Counted from the first letter of the stretch, positions 6,944 through 15,894 are shown. The stretch is DNA of 59,101 nt from JBDRDD01 sp043821115 (GCA_043821115.1 JBDRDD010000005.1:1-59101), one strand, 5' to 3'. The notes: a model not told the origin generated them from the letters alone. Program-made: numbers and translations.

Positions 6944-8449
6944 TCACGGGGAAGAAATAGATGTGCTTGCCTTGGGAGGCGCGCCGAATATGTTCTTGTA
7001 TATCTCGGGGTAGAGATGCTTTGCCCCTATGAGAAGGCATGTAAGGGGCATTACTTTCTTTGCCAGCTTTACCATGGTGCGCGAGCGCTGCCTTATATCC
7101 CACTGCGCGGACTCATCCTCCCTTAAGCGGGAAATATGGTAGAGCTCCCTTGCGTTTACTTTGAGCAGAACCCTTCGCCTGTGGGCGTTGGTGAGAACAT
7201 AGTCACTGGCCTGCGGGATACGGGTCTTGATCTTGTGGTAAGCTTCTTCTGTCTTGGCCACGACATCCCCAAACTCATTAATCATACCTATTTCGTGTAT
7301 GGACTCAGGTATGGTTACCCCCAGGACAGGATCGTACTTCTGGCATATGATACTCGCCATGCGGTGGCGCTTTAGCTGCGCAAAACAGGAAGCCGATATT
7401 ACTAGCTCGTATGTAAGGTGAACGTATTCGTACTCCCTTATCGCGGAATCATAGAATTCCATGTATCTGGTAGAGGTCTTTATGATTTCCCTCTTCTCAT
7501 CCATATTCATCTTCCTTGCTACCCTCATGCAGTCATCAAAAGAGAGTCTTGACGCCGAATGCATGATAGCGGCAACCGTTATATTGTCCGCGTCAAAGGA
7601 ATAGTTGACCAAGGTAACGTCCTCCCTGGAGGCTTTGTTCGAATACTTGCTGCGTTTATAGAATCCGGCAAGCTCGCTTGTCGCCTTCTGAAGGGCCGGA
7701 TATGTCTTCTGGTCGAAATCGTTTGCCGTAGTAAAGAGTATTATTGAAGGCGCCACCTTCTCTACAAGGGAGAATATCCTGTTGCCTAGTTCGCGTACTT
7801 CACTTAGTTCGTGGGACGCAAAGCGTCTAAAAAGGAGTTCGAGATTGCGGGCGTTTATGGTCTGCCCCAGCTGCCCCTCCGTCGCAAGAGATGTGATGTA
7901 GCGGGCATCCTCCTTGGCCCAGCCGTCAAGAAGAGCGTGATTCTTAATATCCCCGGCAAGGTCTTTGTGCTTTTTGAAAATATTCTCTTTGAGCTTCTCG
8001 TAGAGTTTAATGTACAAATCGTTCTGGCTTTTTATAGTATCGGCGAAAAGTTTTTCAAAGCCAGTTCCCTTTATCTCCGCGGGAACAACATAATCATCAG
8101 TGAGCGTTATATAACGCTGTGATTTTTCCGTGTAGGCACATAGCCTGAATTTTTCTATTTCCTCTATAGCGAGACGGGAAACTCCCATGATGTCGAAGTT
8201 GAAGACCGCGTGCTCGGCTATCGAGTGGTGTCCCATGCTGAATATTATGCTCTTGTTGGACTTGCGTGCCTTTTCTACTTCCTTGCGCGAGTCTTTGCGA
8301 AGCTCGTCAACCGATTTCGGGCTTCTGCTGATCCTGGCATAAGCCGCCGATATTGTCTCGGGCGTGAGAACCGTTGTTTTTGATTTGCCTTTGGTGAGTT
8401 CTTTTATAACATCTGTGTCTACGTTGTATCCTGCCAGCAATACCTTCAT
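6944..8449 (-). CDS. thyX: Tandem-domain FAD-dependent thymidylate synthase (ThyX family)
   Basis: A 501-residue protein made of two ThyX-like domains, twice the usual single-domain length. The N-terminal half has MGHHSIAEHAVFNF (72-85), the SR of GVSRLA, YTEKSQRY (106-113) and NARNLELLFRRFASHELSEVREL (about 199-221), but FRL (101-103) replaces RHR. The C-terminal half has the ThyX signature RHRMAS (361-366) and NARELYHISRLREDESAQWDIR (about 432-453). ThyX makes dTMP from dUMP using FAD and methylene-tetrahydrofolate. The two halves probably form composite active sites, as single-domain ThyX does across subunits. Transcription starts from its own promoter; AAGGAAGG precedes the ATG. Confidence 0.82.
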   Translation of the reverse strand: MKVLLAGYNVDTDVIKELTKGKSKTTVLTPETISAAYARISRSPKSVDELRKDSRKEVEKARKSNKSIIFSMGHHSIAEHAVFNFDIMGVSRLAIEEIEKFRLCAYTEKSQRYITLTDDYVVPAEIKGTGFEKLFADTIKSQNDLYIKLYEKLKENIFKKHKDLAGDIKNHALLDGWAKEDARYITSLATEGQLGQTINARNLELLFRRFASHELSEVRELGNRIFSLVEKVAPSIILFTTANDFDQKTYPALQKATSELAGFYKRSKYSNKASREDVTLVNYSFDADNITVAAIMHSASRLSFDDCMRVARKMNMDEKREIIKTSTRYMEFYDSAIREYEYVHLTYELVISASCFAQLKRHRMASIICQKYDPVLGVTIPESIHEIGMINEFGDVVAKTEEAYHKIKTRIPQASDYVLTNAHRRRVLLKVNARELYHISRLREDESAQWDIRQRSRTMVKLAKKVMPLTCLLIGAKHLYPEIYKNIFGAPPKASTSISSP

Positions 8450-8483
8450 GGTTTCCCTTCCTTATATATATTAAATTCATTTA

Positions 8484-8512
8484 ATTGTATTCAAAAAATT
8501 CTAGAAAGTCAA
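8484..8512 (-). promoter_or_regulatory. Promoter of the thyX-HAD operon
   Basis: On the minus strand TTGACT (8512-8507), 17 nt and TACAAT (8489-8484) differ from the sigma-70 consensus by one base in each hexamer. Just downstream (8471-8484) TTAAAT-TC-ATTTAA forms an inverted repeat next to the expected start site. Confidence 0.75.
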
Positions 8513-8554
8513 TAAAAACAACTCCAAATTGTTCATTGAGGGTTTCGATTATGG

Positions 8555-9556
8555 CTACTTTTTGGCTTCCATTGTAAGCTCTACCGTCACGAACTTGTCA
8601 CCGGTAAATACCCTTCCCCCTGACGGAACTATTTTCTCTATTGAGCCTACCTTCTCTATGTTCCAGATAAACTTGTAATAGTCGTCCTTGGGTATATTGA
8701 AAAGCATCAGGTTCTTTCCAGTTGTCTTGGCAGCCAGGGCGGCCGTCTCGGGAGACGTTATGAATTTTCCTCCGTGGCTGTGCACCTGCTGTATCAGCTC
8801 GTTCATTCCCCCCGAGAGATCGTCCACCTTCATGGTTATATTATACCGTCTCATTATCTCGCTTGGTTCTTGTTGGAAAGCCGTTACTTTTCCCGCGCGC
8901 TTTGCGGGAGCTTCCTTCGTTTTAGACCAGGATGACGGTGGCGTGGGCTGCTTGAAACTATCCACGATAGCTTTTTCCTCGGCCTTCTTCTCCCTCTCCA
9001 TTTGCTTTTTATCTGCCTCTTCCTCTGAAAAAGACACTCCCATATCACTGTAAGCTTCTCTTATTTTATTGACTACGCCGTAGAGCTCATCGGCCTGCTC
9101 CGGTGTTGAAGACAGGTTTTTGGCCCCTCCCGGCAGGGCGCGCACCCTTTCATCAGGCATCCATCTCGAAGAAATTTTATCGTCCTTCTGCAGCGAAACA
9201 TCCCCTGGTGCAGGAGCCTTGCCCCGGATAAAAAGACTTCCCAGCACGAATATAATGACTACCGCAAGTACCGTACCCAACGCCTCAACCGGCATGCGAA
9301 ACCAGAGTGGTCTCTCGGCAAAAGATTTTCTCCTGGGAACATTTTTTATCTCTCTCTCTATTTCTTCAATAAAATCAGTAGGAACCTCCATCTCGCCAAG
9401 CGACTCCACCATAGAGATTGTTTTCTTGAATTCCTCGAAAAACTCCTGACATGTCTTGCACTCCCTGAGATGCAGTTCCAGAAGATCTTTCTCTTTCTCC
9501 GAGACTTTCTTGTCCATGTAACTGCTTAAAAGTTTTTGTGCCGCTTTACAATCCAT
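8555..9556 (-). CDS. Membrane anti-sigma factor with zinc-finger anti-sigma domain
   Basis: A 333-residue protein. The N-terminal zinc-binding anti-sigma domain (about 1-50) starts MDC and has H29-x3-C33-x2-C36 (LHLRECKTC). A membrane segment lies at about 91-110 (VLAVVIIFVLGSLFI). The periplasmic part has an Ala/Lys/Glu-rich linker and a C-terminal domain (about 235-333) resembling DUF4349-type sensor domains (NITMKVDDLSGGMNELI). Its start overlaps the sigma-factor gene by 11 bp, the usual arrangement for a cognate pair. It should hold the sigma factor at the inner membrane until an envelope signal releases it. Confidence 0.85.
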   Translation of the reverse strand: MDCKAAQKLLSSYMDKKVSEKEKDLLELHLRECKTCQEFFEEFKKTISMVESLGEMEVPTDFIEEIEREIKNVPRRKSFAERPLWFRMPVEALGTVLAVVIIFVLGSLFIRGKAPAPGDVSLQKDDKISSRWMPDERVRALPGGAKNLSSTPEQADELYGVVNKIREAYSDMGVSFSEEEADKKQMEREKKAEEKAIVDSFKQPTPPSSWSKTKEAPAKRAGKVTAFQQEPSEIMRRYNITMKVDDLSGGMNELIQQVHSHGGKFITSPETAALAAKTTGKNLMLFNIPKDDYYKFIWNIEKVGSIEKIVPSGGRVFTGDKFVTVELTMEAKK

Positions 9557-10133
9557 GGTTCACCACTTCCTTTAATTTCTCTTTTAGTATAAGGCGCGCA
9601 CGAGAGAGGCGGGACTTTACCGTCCCCTCCCCGCAGCCTATAACCTCGGCTATCTCTTGGTAACTGAGCCCCTGTATGTCGCGCATTATTATAATTTCCC
9701 TGTGTTTTATGCTCAGCTCGGCTATAGCATTTTTTACAAGGCGCCCTGTTTCTTTCTTAAGCAGAATCTTGTCGGGTGAGGGCTCTTTGTCTTGGAGTGT
9801 CCTTGTTATATCCCCGTCTTCTGTATCAACAGGCGCGTCTATTGAATCGGGCCTGGGGCGTCTCGCCCAACCCTTGAGCCTGTTCTTTGAAAGATTAAAA
9901 ACTATCCTGTATATCCACGTGAAGAAACTGGAATCGCTTCTAAATGTTCCTATTGCCCTCCACGCCCTGATGAAGGCTTCCTGCGCAACATCCTTTGCTT
10001 CCTCCCAGTCGTCAAGCATACGCAAGGCAACGTTGAAAACCTTTTTCTGGTGTTTTATCACGAGCTCGCCAAACGCATCGGTGTCCCCCTGCTTGCACCG
10101 CTCTATTAACGCGCTCTCGGTGGCATTATTCAC
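9546..10133 (-). CDS. ECF sigma factor, RpoE-like
   Basis: A 195-residue ECF sigma factor. Region 2 (about 22-92) contains DDWEEAKDVAQEAFIRAWRAIGTFR and WIYRIVFNLSKNRLK. Region 4 (about 130-185) contains LSIKHREIIIMRDIQGLSYQEIAEVIGCGEGTVKSRLSRAR, with the helix-turn-helix at QEIAEVIGCGEGTVKSRL. The start is GTG 10133 with GGGAG about 8 nt upstream. The downstream anti-sigma gene overlaps it. A sigma-E-like promoter immediately upstream suggests that it activates its own transcription. Confidence 0.92.
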   Translation of the reverse strand: MNNATESALIERCKQGDTDAFGELVIKHQKKVFNVALRMLDDWEEAKDVAQEAFIRAWRAIGTFRSDSSFFTWIYRIVFNLSKNRLKGWARRPRPDSIDAPVDTEDGDITRTLQDKEPSPDKILLKKETGRLVKNAIAELSIKHREIIIMRDIQGLSYQEIAEVIGCGEGTVKSRLSRARLILKEKLKEVVNHGL

Positions 10134-10151
10134 GCTCCTTGCTCCCTTGTT

Positions 10152-10180
10152 TTAGACTGTTGTTCCAATGTGAAAGTTCC
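10152..10180 (-). promoter_or_regulatory. Sigma-E-like autoregulatory promoter
   Basis: On the minus strand GGAACTT (10180-10174), a 17-nt gap and TCTAA (10156-10152) closely match the E. coli sigma-E promoter (GGAACTT, then TCTGA-like). Transcription would start about 10-15 nt before GTG 10133 of the ECF gene. That this factor recognises it is inferred from position. Confidence 0.65.
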
Positions 10181-10186
10181 CTGTTT

Positions 10187-11279
10187 CTATTTCTTCTTCT
10201 CCAGATACGCCTGAATGAACTTGTCAATATTGCCGTCCATCACGCCTTCCACGTTTCCTATATCAATCCCTGTTCTGTGATCTTTGACAAGCGTGTATGG
10301 ACAAAAAACATAGGATCGTATCTGGCTTCCCCATGCTATGTCACCTTTCTCGTCGTAATGCTTTTCCTGCTGGCTTCTCTTTTTCTCCTGTTCGAGCTCG
10401 AAGAGCCTCGCTTTCAAGAGCTTCATTGCCGTGGCCTTGTTCTTGAACTGTGAGCGCTCGTTCTGGCACTGCACGACAACACCCGTCGGGTTATGGGTTA
10501 TCCTTACCGCGGAGTCGGTCTTATTGACATGCTGCCCGCCGTGCCCGCTGGCTCGATATGTGTCTATGCGCAAGTCTTTTTCCTCTATTAATATCGGGAC
10601 TTCCTCTGCAACCTCGGGGATGACATCGCAGGAAGCAAATGAGGTGTGTCTTCTTTTGTTCGCGTCAAACGGGGAGATGCGCACAAGGCGGTGAACCCCT
10701 ACTTCTCCTTTTATATAGCCGTAGGCATATTCTCCTCGTACGAGAAATGTTATACTTTTTACGCCGGCCTCATCACCCGCGACTATGTCGGTTATCTGGG
10801 TCTTGTACCCGCGGCGCTCCGCCCACCTCATGTACATCCTGAGCAGCATCTCCGTCCAGTCACACGCTTCCGTTCCCCCTGCCCCGGAATGAAGAGTCAC
10901 TATGGCACCGTTCTTGTCGTTCTCGCCACTTAACAATTTTCTTAGGCGCATATCTTCTATGTTATCTTTTAACTTTTCAATGCCTGCTGTTATCTCCGAA
11001 AGGGTCTGTTCGTCTTTCTCCTCGCTTGCCAGCTCAAGCAAAACTTCCATGTCGGCGTGCTTTTGTCTCAAATCATCCCACTGTTTCTGCTCTGTCCTGA
11101 GTGAATCTAGTTCCTGCATGATTTCCCGGGCGTCCGGTTTCTGCCAGAACCCGGGCCGAGAGGCTTCTTTTTCTAATTCGTCTATTTTCTCCTTCTTGGT
11201 ATCCAGATCAAAGATACCTCCGCATCTCACCAATCCTCTTAATGATAATATCCAGTGCTTCTTTTATTTCACCAGACAT
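10187..11279 (-). CDS. prfB: Peptide chain release factor 2, with programmed +1 frameshift
   Basis: RF2 reads UGA and UAA stop codons and releases the peptide. Full translation needs a +1 frameshift. The first frame starts at ATG 11279 (AGGGG upstream) and encodes MSGEIKEALDIIIKRIGEMR then RYL, ending in UGA at 11208. After the slip, reading continues DLDTKKEKIDELE, giving about 363 residues. The RF2-specific SPF tripeptide (RISPF, about 202-204) and the catalytic GGQ (GHGGQHVNK, about 247-249) are present. A plain ORF starting at 11233 (MVRCGGIF) is an artefact of the second frame. It lies 11 nt after the glmM-like gene. Confidence 0.95.
11208..11221 (-). promoter_or_regulatory. prfB programmed +1 frameshift site
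   Basis: On the minus strand the site reads GGAGG-TAT-CTT-TGA: an internal Shine-Dalgarno-like GGAGG (11221-11217), three bases, then the slippery CTT followed by in-frame UGA (11210-11208). This is the classic RF2 autoregulatory arrangement. Low RF2 lets the ribosome slip to the +1 frame (GAT). Confidence 0.95.
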
Positions 11280-11290
11280 AAAAACCCCTT

Positions 11291-12634
11291 TTAGGATGCT
11301 CTGAGCGCTTTTACCTCATCAAAGAGTTTTCGCGCCTCCTCCACAGTAGGAGCCTCTGTTATTATCCGTACTACCGGCTCGGTATTGGAGGCCCTTACAT
11401 GCACCCATGAATTTTCAAAATCTACCTTTATCCCGTCTTGCGTATTTGCGGGATAAGCACTGTACTTATTTTCTATAGCTTTAAGGAAAGAATTCACTTC
11501 CTCCTGAGGACACTTTATTTTTTCCTTTACCATGCTGTACCCGGGCAGTGTTGAAATCGCCTTGCTAAGGGATTCTTTTTTTTGAGCCATGTATGCAAGC
11601 GTGAGAGCGATGGCCGTGAGACTGTCCCTGCCGCAGACGACTTGGGGTAAAATCACACCTCCGTTCCCTTCCCCTCCCATAACGGCTTTTTCCGCGAGCA
11701 TCCTCTCAACTACATTTATCTCCCCTATTTTCGTGCGCACTACTTTTGAGCCGTGGGTTGCGGCTATATCATCTATCGCCCTTGTGGTGGAGAGGTTTAC
11801 CACGACAGTGCCGCTCTTGAAGGAAAGTAAATGTTCGCATGCAATAGCGAGTGTGCTCTCTTCCCCTATACACCTGCCTTCTTGCGAAACTATCGCAAGG
11901 CGGTCCGCATCAGGATCCTGCGCAAAACCCATGTCGGCTTTTTTCTCCTTAACCGCCGTGCACAGATCCCCCAGGTTGGCAGGTATCGGTTCGGGCGTGT
12001 GGGGGAAGTTCCCGTCAGGCGTATTGTGTATGGCAAATACTTTGCATCCGAGTTCCTTCAGGAGTTTCTGTGTTATTAGGGACCCAGATGCATTGCAGCT
12101 GTCAAGCACTACCGTGAATTTTCTTTTTCTTATTTCTTCCTTATTAACGCAAGAGAGTATTCTCCCGATGTGTACGCGCGATACTTCTTCTTGGGAAAGA
12201 ATATTTATTTGCCTCTTAGGTGTGGTTTTTTCATCGGAGAATTTTTTATCCCGCCATATCGCAAGGAAGGCATCTACTTCATCCTGGGTGAGGAACATCC
12301 CTTTGGGCGAGATGAACTTCAGCCCGTTCCACTGGGAGGGATTGTGGCTTGCGGTTATAATTATGCCCCCCGCCGTCTTAAGATGGGAGACCATGATAAG
12401 CGCTGTCGGCGTGGGAGCTATGCCGATATCCTCTACGCTCGAAGCCGCGTCTGTGAGTCCCCTTATTACGTTTTCTCTGAAATCGACTCCGGAAGGCCTG
12501 CCGTCGGTGGCTATTACTTTCGGGCCGGGCAGGTACGCAGCGAATGCTTTTGCAAATTCATATACAGTTTCCGGCATGAGGCTCTCGCCGACAATACCCC
12601 TTACGCCGGAAACGCTTATCTTTAATGGATCCAT
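11291..12634 (-). CDS. glmM: Phosphoglucosamine/phosphohexo-mutase (GlmM-like)
   Basis: A 447-residue alpha-D-phosphohexomutase. The phosphoserine loop is TASHNPSQWNGLKF (S96), the metal-binding loop DPDADR is at 240-245, the sugar-binding loop is GGEGNGGV, and the C-terminal phosphate-binding loop is VRASNTEPVVRI. It probably converts glucosamine-6-phosphate to glucosamine-1-phosphate for UDP-GlcNAc synthesis. The sequence looks closer to archaeal-type GlmM/ManB than to the E. coli enzyme, so a phosphomannomutase or phosphoglucomutase role cannot be excluded. It lies between parB and prfB on the same strand. Confidence 0.8.
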   Translation of the reverse strand: MDPLKISVSGVRGIVGESLMPETVYEFAKAFAAYLPGPKVIATDGRPSGVDFRENVIRGLTDAASSVEDIGIAPTPTALIMVSHLKTAGGIIITASHNPSQWNGLKFISPKGMFLTQDEVDAFLAIWRDKKFSDEKTTPKRQINILSQEEVSRVHIGRILSCVNKEEIRKRKFTVVLDSCNASGSLITQKLLKELGCKVFAIHNTPDGNFPHTPEPIPANLGDLCTAVKEKKADMGFAQDPDADRLAIVSQEGRCIGEESTLAIACEHLLSFKSGTVVVNLSTTRAIDDIAATHGSKVVRTKIGEINVVERMLAEKAVMGGEGNGGVILPQVVCGRDSLTAIALTLAYMAQKKESLSKAISTLPGYSMVKEKIKCPQEEVNSFLKAIENKYSAYPANTQDGIKVDFENSWVHVRASNTEPVVRIITEAPTVEEARKLFDEVKALRAS

Positions 12635-12693
12635 GGTGTATGTGATCCCTTGTTTAGAGTTTTATTATTTAATGATATATAGGGAAAAATAGC

Positions 12694-13563
12694 TTACTTT
12701 TTATTTATAAGACCCACTATCCTGTCAAAATCCTTCTCGGAAAAATATGTTATCTCTATTTTCCCTTTGTGCCCGCGATGGGTAATTTTCACCTGGGTCC
12801 CCAGAAATCTCTGAAGGTCCTGCTCTATCTGCAGGAGTTCGATATCTTTTCCCTTTTCCTTGCGTTCTTTAAGTCCTTTGCCTTTTACTTTTTTTACAAT
12901 ATCCTCTGCCTGGCGCACTGTCAGGTGGTGTTTTACGATCCGCTTGACAAGGTACTCCTGTTTTTTCAATGTCTCAAGGGAGAGTATGGTCCTTGCATGC
13001 CCGGCGGAGATAAGCCCGTCAACCATTAAGTGCTTTATACCATCGGGGAGTTTCAGCAGTCTTAGTATATTAGCTATTGATGAGCGGTCTTTACCTATGC
13101 GCCCGGAGAGTTCTTCCTGTGTCAGTCCGAAATCCTCGATGAGCTGCCTGTAGGCTTCCGCTTCCTCAAGGGCGTTTAATTCCTCGCGTTGTATGTTCTC
13201 TATCAGTGATATTTCGAACATGTCCCTGTCGGACACATCCTTGACTATGGCCGGGATCTCGGGCAGCCCCAGTTGCTTCACGGCCCGCCAACGCCTCTCC
13301 CCGGCTATAAGCTCATACTGATTGCCGCAAGTGCGTACGAGTATAGGCTGTATAACACCCTTCTCGCGTATTGAATCGCTCAGTTCGTCAATCTTCTTCT
13401 GGTCGAACTTCTGCCTGGGCTGGTATTTGCTTGTTTTGATCCTCTCTATTTTTATCTGCAGCACCTGGTCCCTGTAAGCCTTCTCGTCAATAGGCCTGTC
13501 ATGCCGGCTTGCGCGCGCGGTTGGGATAAGTGCTTCCAATCCTCTACCTAATGCTTTGTGCAT
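12694..13563 (-). CDS. parB: Chromosome partitioning protein ParB
   Basis: A 289-residue ParB/Spo0J. It begins with the typical ALGRGLEALIP motif. The N-terminal CTPase domain has the GERRWRA box (88-94), and the central helix-turn-helix is near 135-165 (LTQEELSGRIGKDRSSIANILRLL). The C-terminal dimerisation domain follows a Lys/Glu-rich linker. ParB loads at parS as a CTP-dependent clamp and recruits SMC. Three parS sites lie 2-4 kb away in this window. It follows parA by 47 nt in the same operon. Confidence 0.95.
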   Translation of the reverse strand: MHKALGRGLEALIPTARASRHDRPIDEKAYRDQVLQIKIERIKTSKYQPRQKFDQKKIDELSDSIREKGVIQPILVRTCGNQYELIAGERRWRAVKQLGLPEIPAIVKDVSDRDMFEISLIENIQREELNALEEAEAYRQLIEDFGLTQEELSGRIGKDRSSIANILRLLKLPDGIKHLMVDGLISAGHARTILSLETLKKQEYLVKRIVKHHLTVRQAEDIVKKVKGKGLKERKEKGKDIELLQIEQDLQRFLGTQVKITHRGHKGKIEITYFSEKDFDRIVGLINKK

Positions 13564-13610
13564 TATATGCTCCTCCTTAATTACAATTCCTTGTTAGTTA
13601 AAAATAGTTC

Positions 13611-14774
13611 CTATCCCGCGAGATTAGTAACATCTTCGGTGTGCTTTTCCTCTTCAACAGGTTTCCCTTCTATTTGTGTCTCTTCTTCCGTCATATCAAC
13701 AATCTTCTCATGGATCTGGTCTATTATCTGTTTGTCGGTCTCACCCTGCGTCATTTGCCTCGGTACACTTTCCTGTTTCCTTGTTTCCCCTGCACCCTCT
13801 TTTTGAGTCTCTTCCTGTATTTTTACCTCCGGCCCAGTTGCCTGGACTGTTTCGGGAGCCTGTTCCTGCAGTGGCTCTTCTTTTTCGCTATCAGCGGGTG
13901 CTTCATCCCCAACAACAGGTCCCTGTGCCGCTGCCATCTTCTGTGCTTCATATGTTATGTTCTGCACGGTATCCCCGACAATATTTTCGGTGACCGGACG
14001 GGTTTCGCGCGGTTCGTCCCTCTGTATAAGTTCCTTTGCAAGCGACATGTAGGCAAGGGCGCCGCTTGAATTACGATCGTACATTATGATAGGCTTGCCG
14101 AAACTCGGGGCCTCCGAAAGCTTGATATTTCTGGGAATCACCGATTCAAAAACCTTCTCGTTAAAATATTTTTTTACCTCGGAAACCACCTGTGCGGATA
14201 AGTTAACCCTTTTGTCATACATGGTTAACACAACCCCGTTGAGCTCAAGTGCCGGGTTGAGGTTCTTCTGTATTAGTTCCATCGTGTTTAAGAGTTGCCC
14301 CAGGCCTTCAAGCGCATAGTACTCACACTGTATCGGTATTAATATGGATTCCGCTGCTGTAAGAGCGTTTATGGTGAGAAGCCCCAGAGAAGGAGGTGTG
14401 TCAATGATTATATACTCGTAGACATCCTTCACTTTTTCAAGCGCGCGCTTGAGGCGTGCTTCCCTGCTCAGCGCACCGACAAGTTCAACTTCTGCCCCTA
14501 TCAGGTTTATATGAGCGGGGATTATGTCAAGCCAGTCAATGTCAGTTCGCAGAACAACTTCTTCTATTGCCACATGATCGATAAGTACCTCATAGATGCT
14601 CCTGGTCACTTCCTGCTTGTTTATTCCAAGCCCGCTTGTCGCGTTCGCCTGGGCATCCATGTCAACAAGAAGCGTTTCCTTGCCGAAAAAGGCAAGGCAT
14701 GCGGCAAGATTGACCGCTGTGGTGGTCTTCCCCACCCCTCCTTTTTGATTGGAAACTGCTATTATCTTTCCCAT
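13611..14774 (-). CDS. parA: Chromosome partitioning ATPase ParA with long acidic C-terminal tail
   Basis: A 387-residue ParA/Soj. The deviant Walker A KGGVGKTT is at 11-18, Walker A' is LLVDMDAQANATSGLG, and the Walker B region is YIIIDTPPSLGLLT. The catalytic core ends near residue 255, the usual full length. A further 130 or so residues are rich in Glu, Gln, Pro and Thr and look disordered. Such a tail is not normal for Soj-type ParA and could bind a partner or polar landmark; that is inference. The parB gene follows directly. Confidence 0.93.
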   Translation of the reverse strand: MGKIIAVSNQKGGVGKTTTAVNLAACLAFFGKETLLVDMDAQANATSGLGINKQEVTRSIYEVLIDHVAIEEVVLRTDIDWLDIIPAHINLIGAEVELVGALSREARLKRALEKVKDVYEYIIIDTPPSLGLLTINALTAAESILIPIQCEYYALEGLGQLLNTMELIQKNLNPALELNGVVLTMYDKRVNLSAQVVSEVKKYFNEKVFESVIPRNIKLSEAPSFGKPIIMYDRNSSGALAYMSLAKELIQRDEPRETRPVTENIVGDTVQNITYEAQKMAAAQGPVVGDEAPADSEKEEPLQEQAPETVQATGPEVKIQEETQKEGAGETRKQESVPRQMTQGETDKQIIDQIHEKIVDMTEEETQIEGKPVEEEKHTEDVTNLAG

Positions 14775-14867
14775 AGGTATACCCCTGATGGTAATTTAAT
14801 ATACTTTCCCGTGTTGGCTGCGTTACGTAATTTTTATCACAAAAGGATAAATAAATCAACAAGTTTT

Positions 14868-15830
14868 TTATAAATCTTCCCTGGATTGGGTGGGTTTTGA
14901 GGATTTGATGTGGGCCAGCCATTTTTCCTGCAGAGTATTTATATCCCCGAAGTTTTCTCCGTATACGGTTTCAAGGGCATAATTCACTTTTCTTGTGTCA
15001 GCCAGGACAAGGGCAAATTCCTTAAGCTTTTCCTTGCCTTCGGCCTCTATCAGGAACTCGACTATGCTGAGACACTCAGCATACCAGAGATGTACACGGC
15101 CAAGATCCTTCTTGTGTAAGTCCTTTGCCTGTATCAATTCCTTTATGGGAATAAAGGAGCCTGCTTTTTTGAATTTAAGCTTTGGCCTGAGAACTTCCTT
15201 CACGAATTTGTCATGAGCACTCTCTTCACCGTATACAGCTATCCCTTCGGAAAGCCAGCGCATCGTGCCTCGGTCATAGCGACTCTTGAGAAAGCGGTAG
15301 AAAAGAAGGTGGGTCATCTCATGCGGGATAAGCCCCTGCAGGTGCGGACCCTCATAAGAGAAGAAACTGTTGGTGATATATACGGCGTTGCCGATAGACC
15401 AAGGGAAAGGGCTATCTGTCCTATTCTTGTATTGGTCGATGTCCTTGAAGATAACAATGGTGGTTTTCTCCTTCGCCCTGTATTCAAGATCGGCTGAGGT
15501 GAAGCCCATCCGCTGTGTGATTCTTTCAAACACTCCTTCCATGTTCTGGGCAAGGTAGTACGCAAGCTCCGGATTGTGACAGTAGATATTGAAGTTCTTA
15601 GTTTCATAGTGTATGAACTCCTCGTACTCTGTCAGTCTTTTGATCATCTTCCCTTCGCCCTGTTCCCTGACCATTTCATACACAAGACGCGCTGTCATTT
15701 CGGCTTCGGCGTTGAGCCTGTACGTACTCTGATTGTACTGTTGTATATAGGAAAGATATGCTATCGCAAACAGCCCCAGCGCTAATGCCAGGATGAGAAG
15801 TACAAATCTCGGCCGGATTCTATTCTTCAT
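14868..15830 (-). CDS. Membrane-anchored zinc metalloprotease, peptidase MA-like
   Basis: A 320-residue protein with an N-terminal membrane anchor at about 9-28 (FVLLILALALGLFAIAYLSY). The gluzincin motif is HEMTH (H170-E171-x2-H174), with the third ligand E195 in WLSEGIAVYGEE. This is the peptidase-MA/DUF2268-like pattern, so the catalytic domain is probably periplasmic. The substrate is unknown. It lies between rsmG and parA, 94 nt upstream of parA, and a parS site sits just before its start. Confidence 0.75.
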   Translation of the reverse strand: MKNRIRPRFVLLILALALGLFAIAYLSYIQQYNQSTYRLNAEAEMTARLVYEMVREQGEGKMIKRLTEYEEFIHYETKNFNIYCHNPELAYYLAQNMEGVFERITQRMGFTSADLEYRAKEKTTIVIFKDIDQYKNRTDSPFPWSIGNAVYITNSFFSYEGPHLQGLIPHEMTHLLFYRFLKSRYDRGTMRWLSEGIAVYGEESAHDKFVKEVLRPKLKFKKAGSFIPIKELIQAKDLHKKDLGRVHLWYAECLSIVEFLIEAEGKEKLKEFALVLADTRKVNYALETVYGENFGDINTLQEKWLAHIKSSKPTQSREDL

Positions 15831-15867
15831 TAAAAACCTTCTTTCTCTTGGGGATAAACACCCTCTG

Positions 15868-15881
15868 GTTTCACGTGAAAC
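15868..15881. promoter_or_regulatory. parS site 1
   Basis: GTTTCACGTGAAAC is a perfect 14-bp match to the conserved parS palindrome bound by ParB. It lies between rsmG and the metalloprotease gene. Confidence 0.95.
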
Positions 15882-15894
15882 ACAGGCAAAACCC

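Noticed and set aside
10187..11233. prfB starting at 11233
   Set aside because: This ignores the upstream zero frame and the programmed frameshift site, which together give the standard RF2 N-terminus.
11589..12692. Open frame of 367 codons on the plus strand opposite the glmM-like gene
   Set aside because: It is low-complexity and antisense to a gene with all catalytic motifs. It would also be the only left-arm gene running toward the origin.
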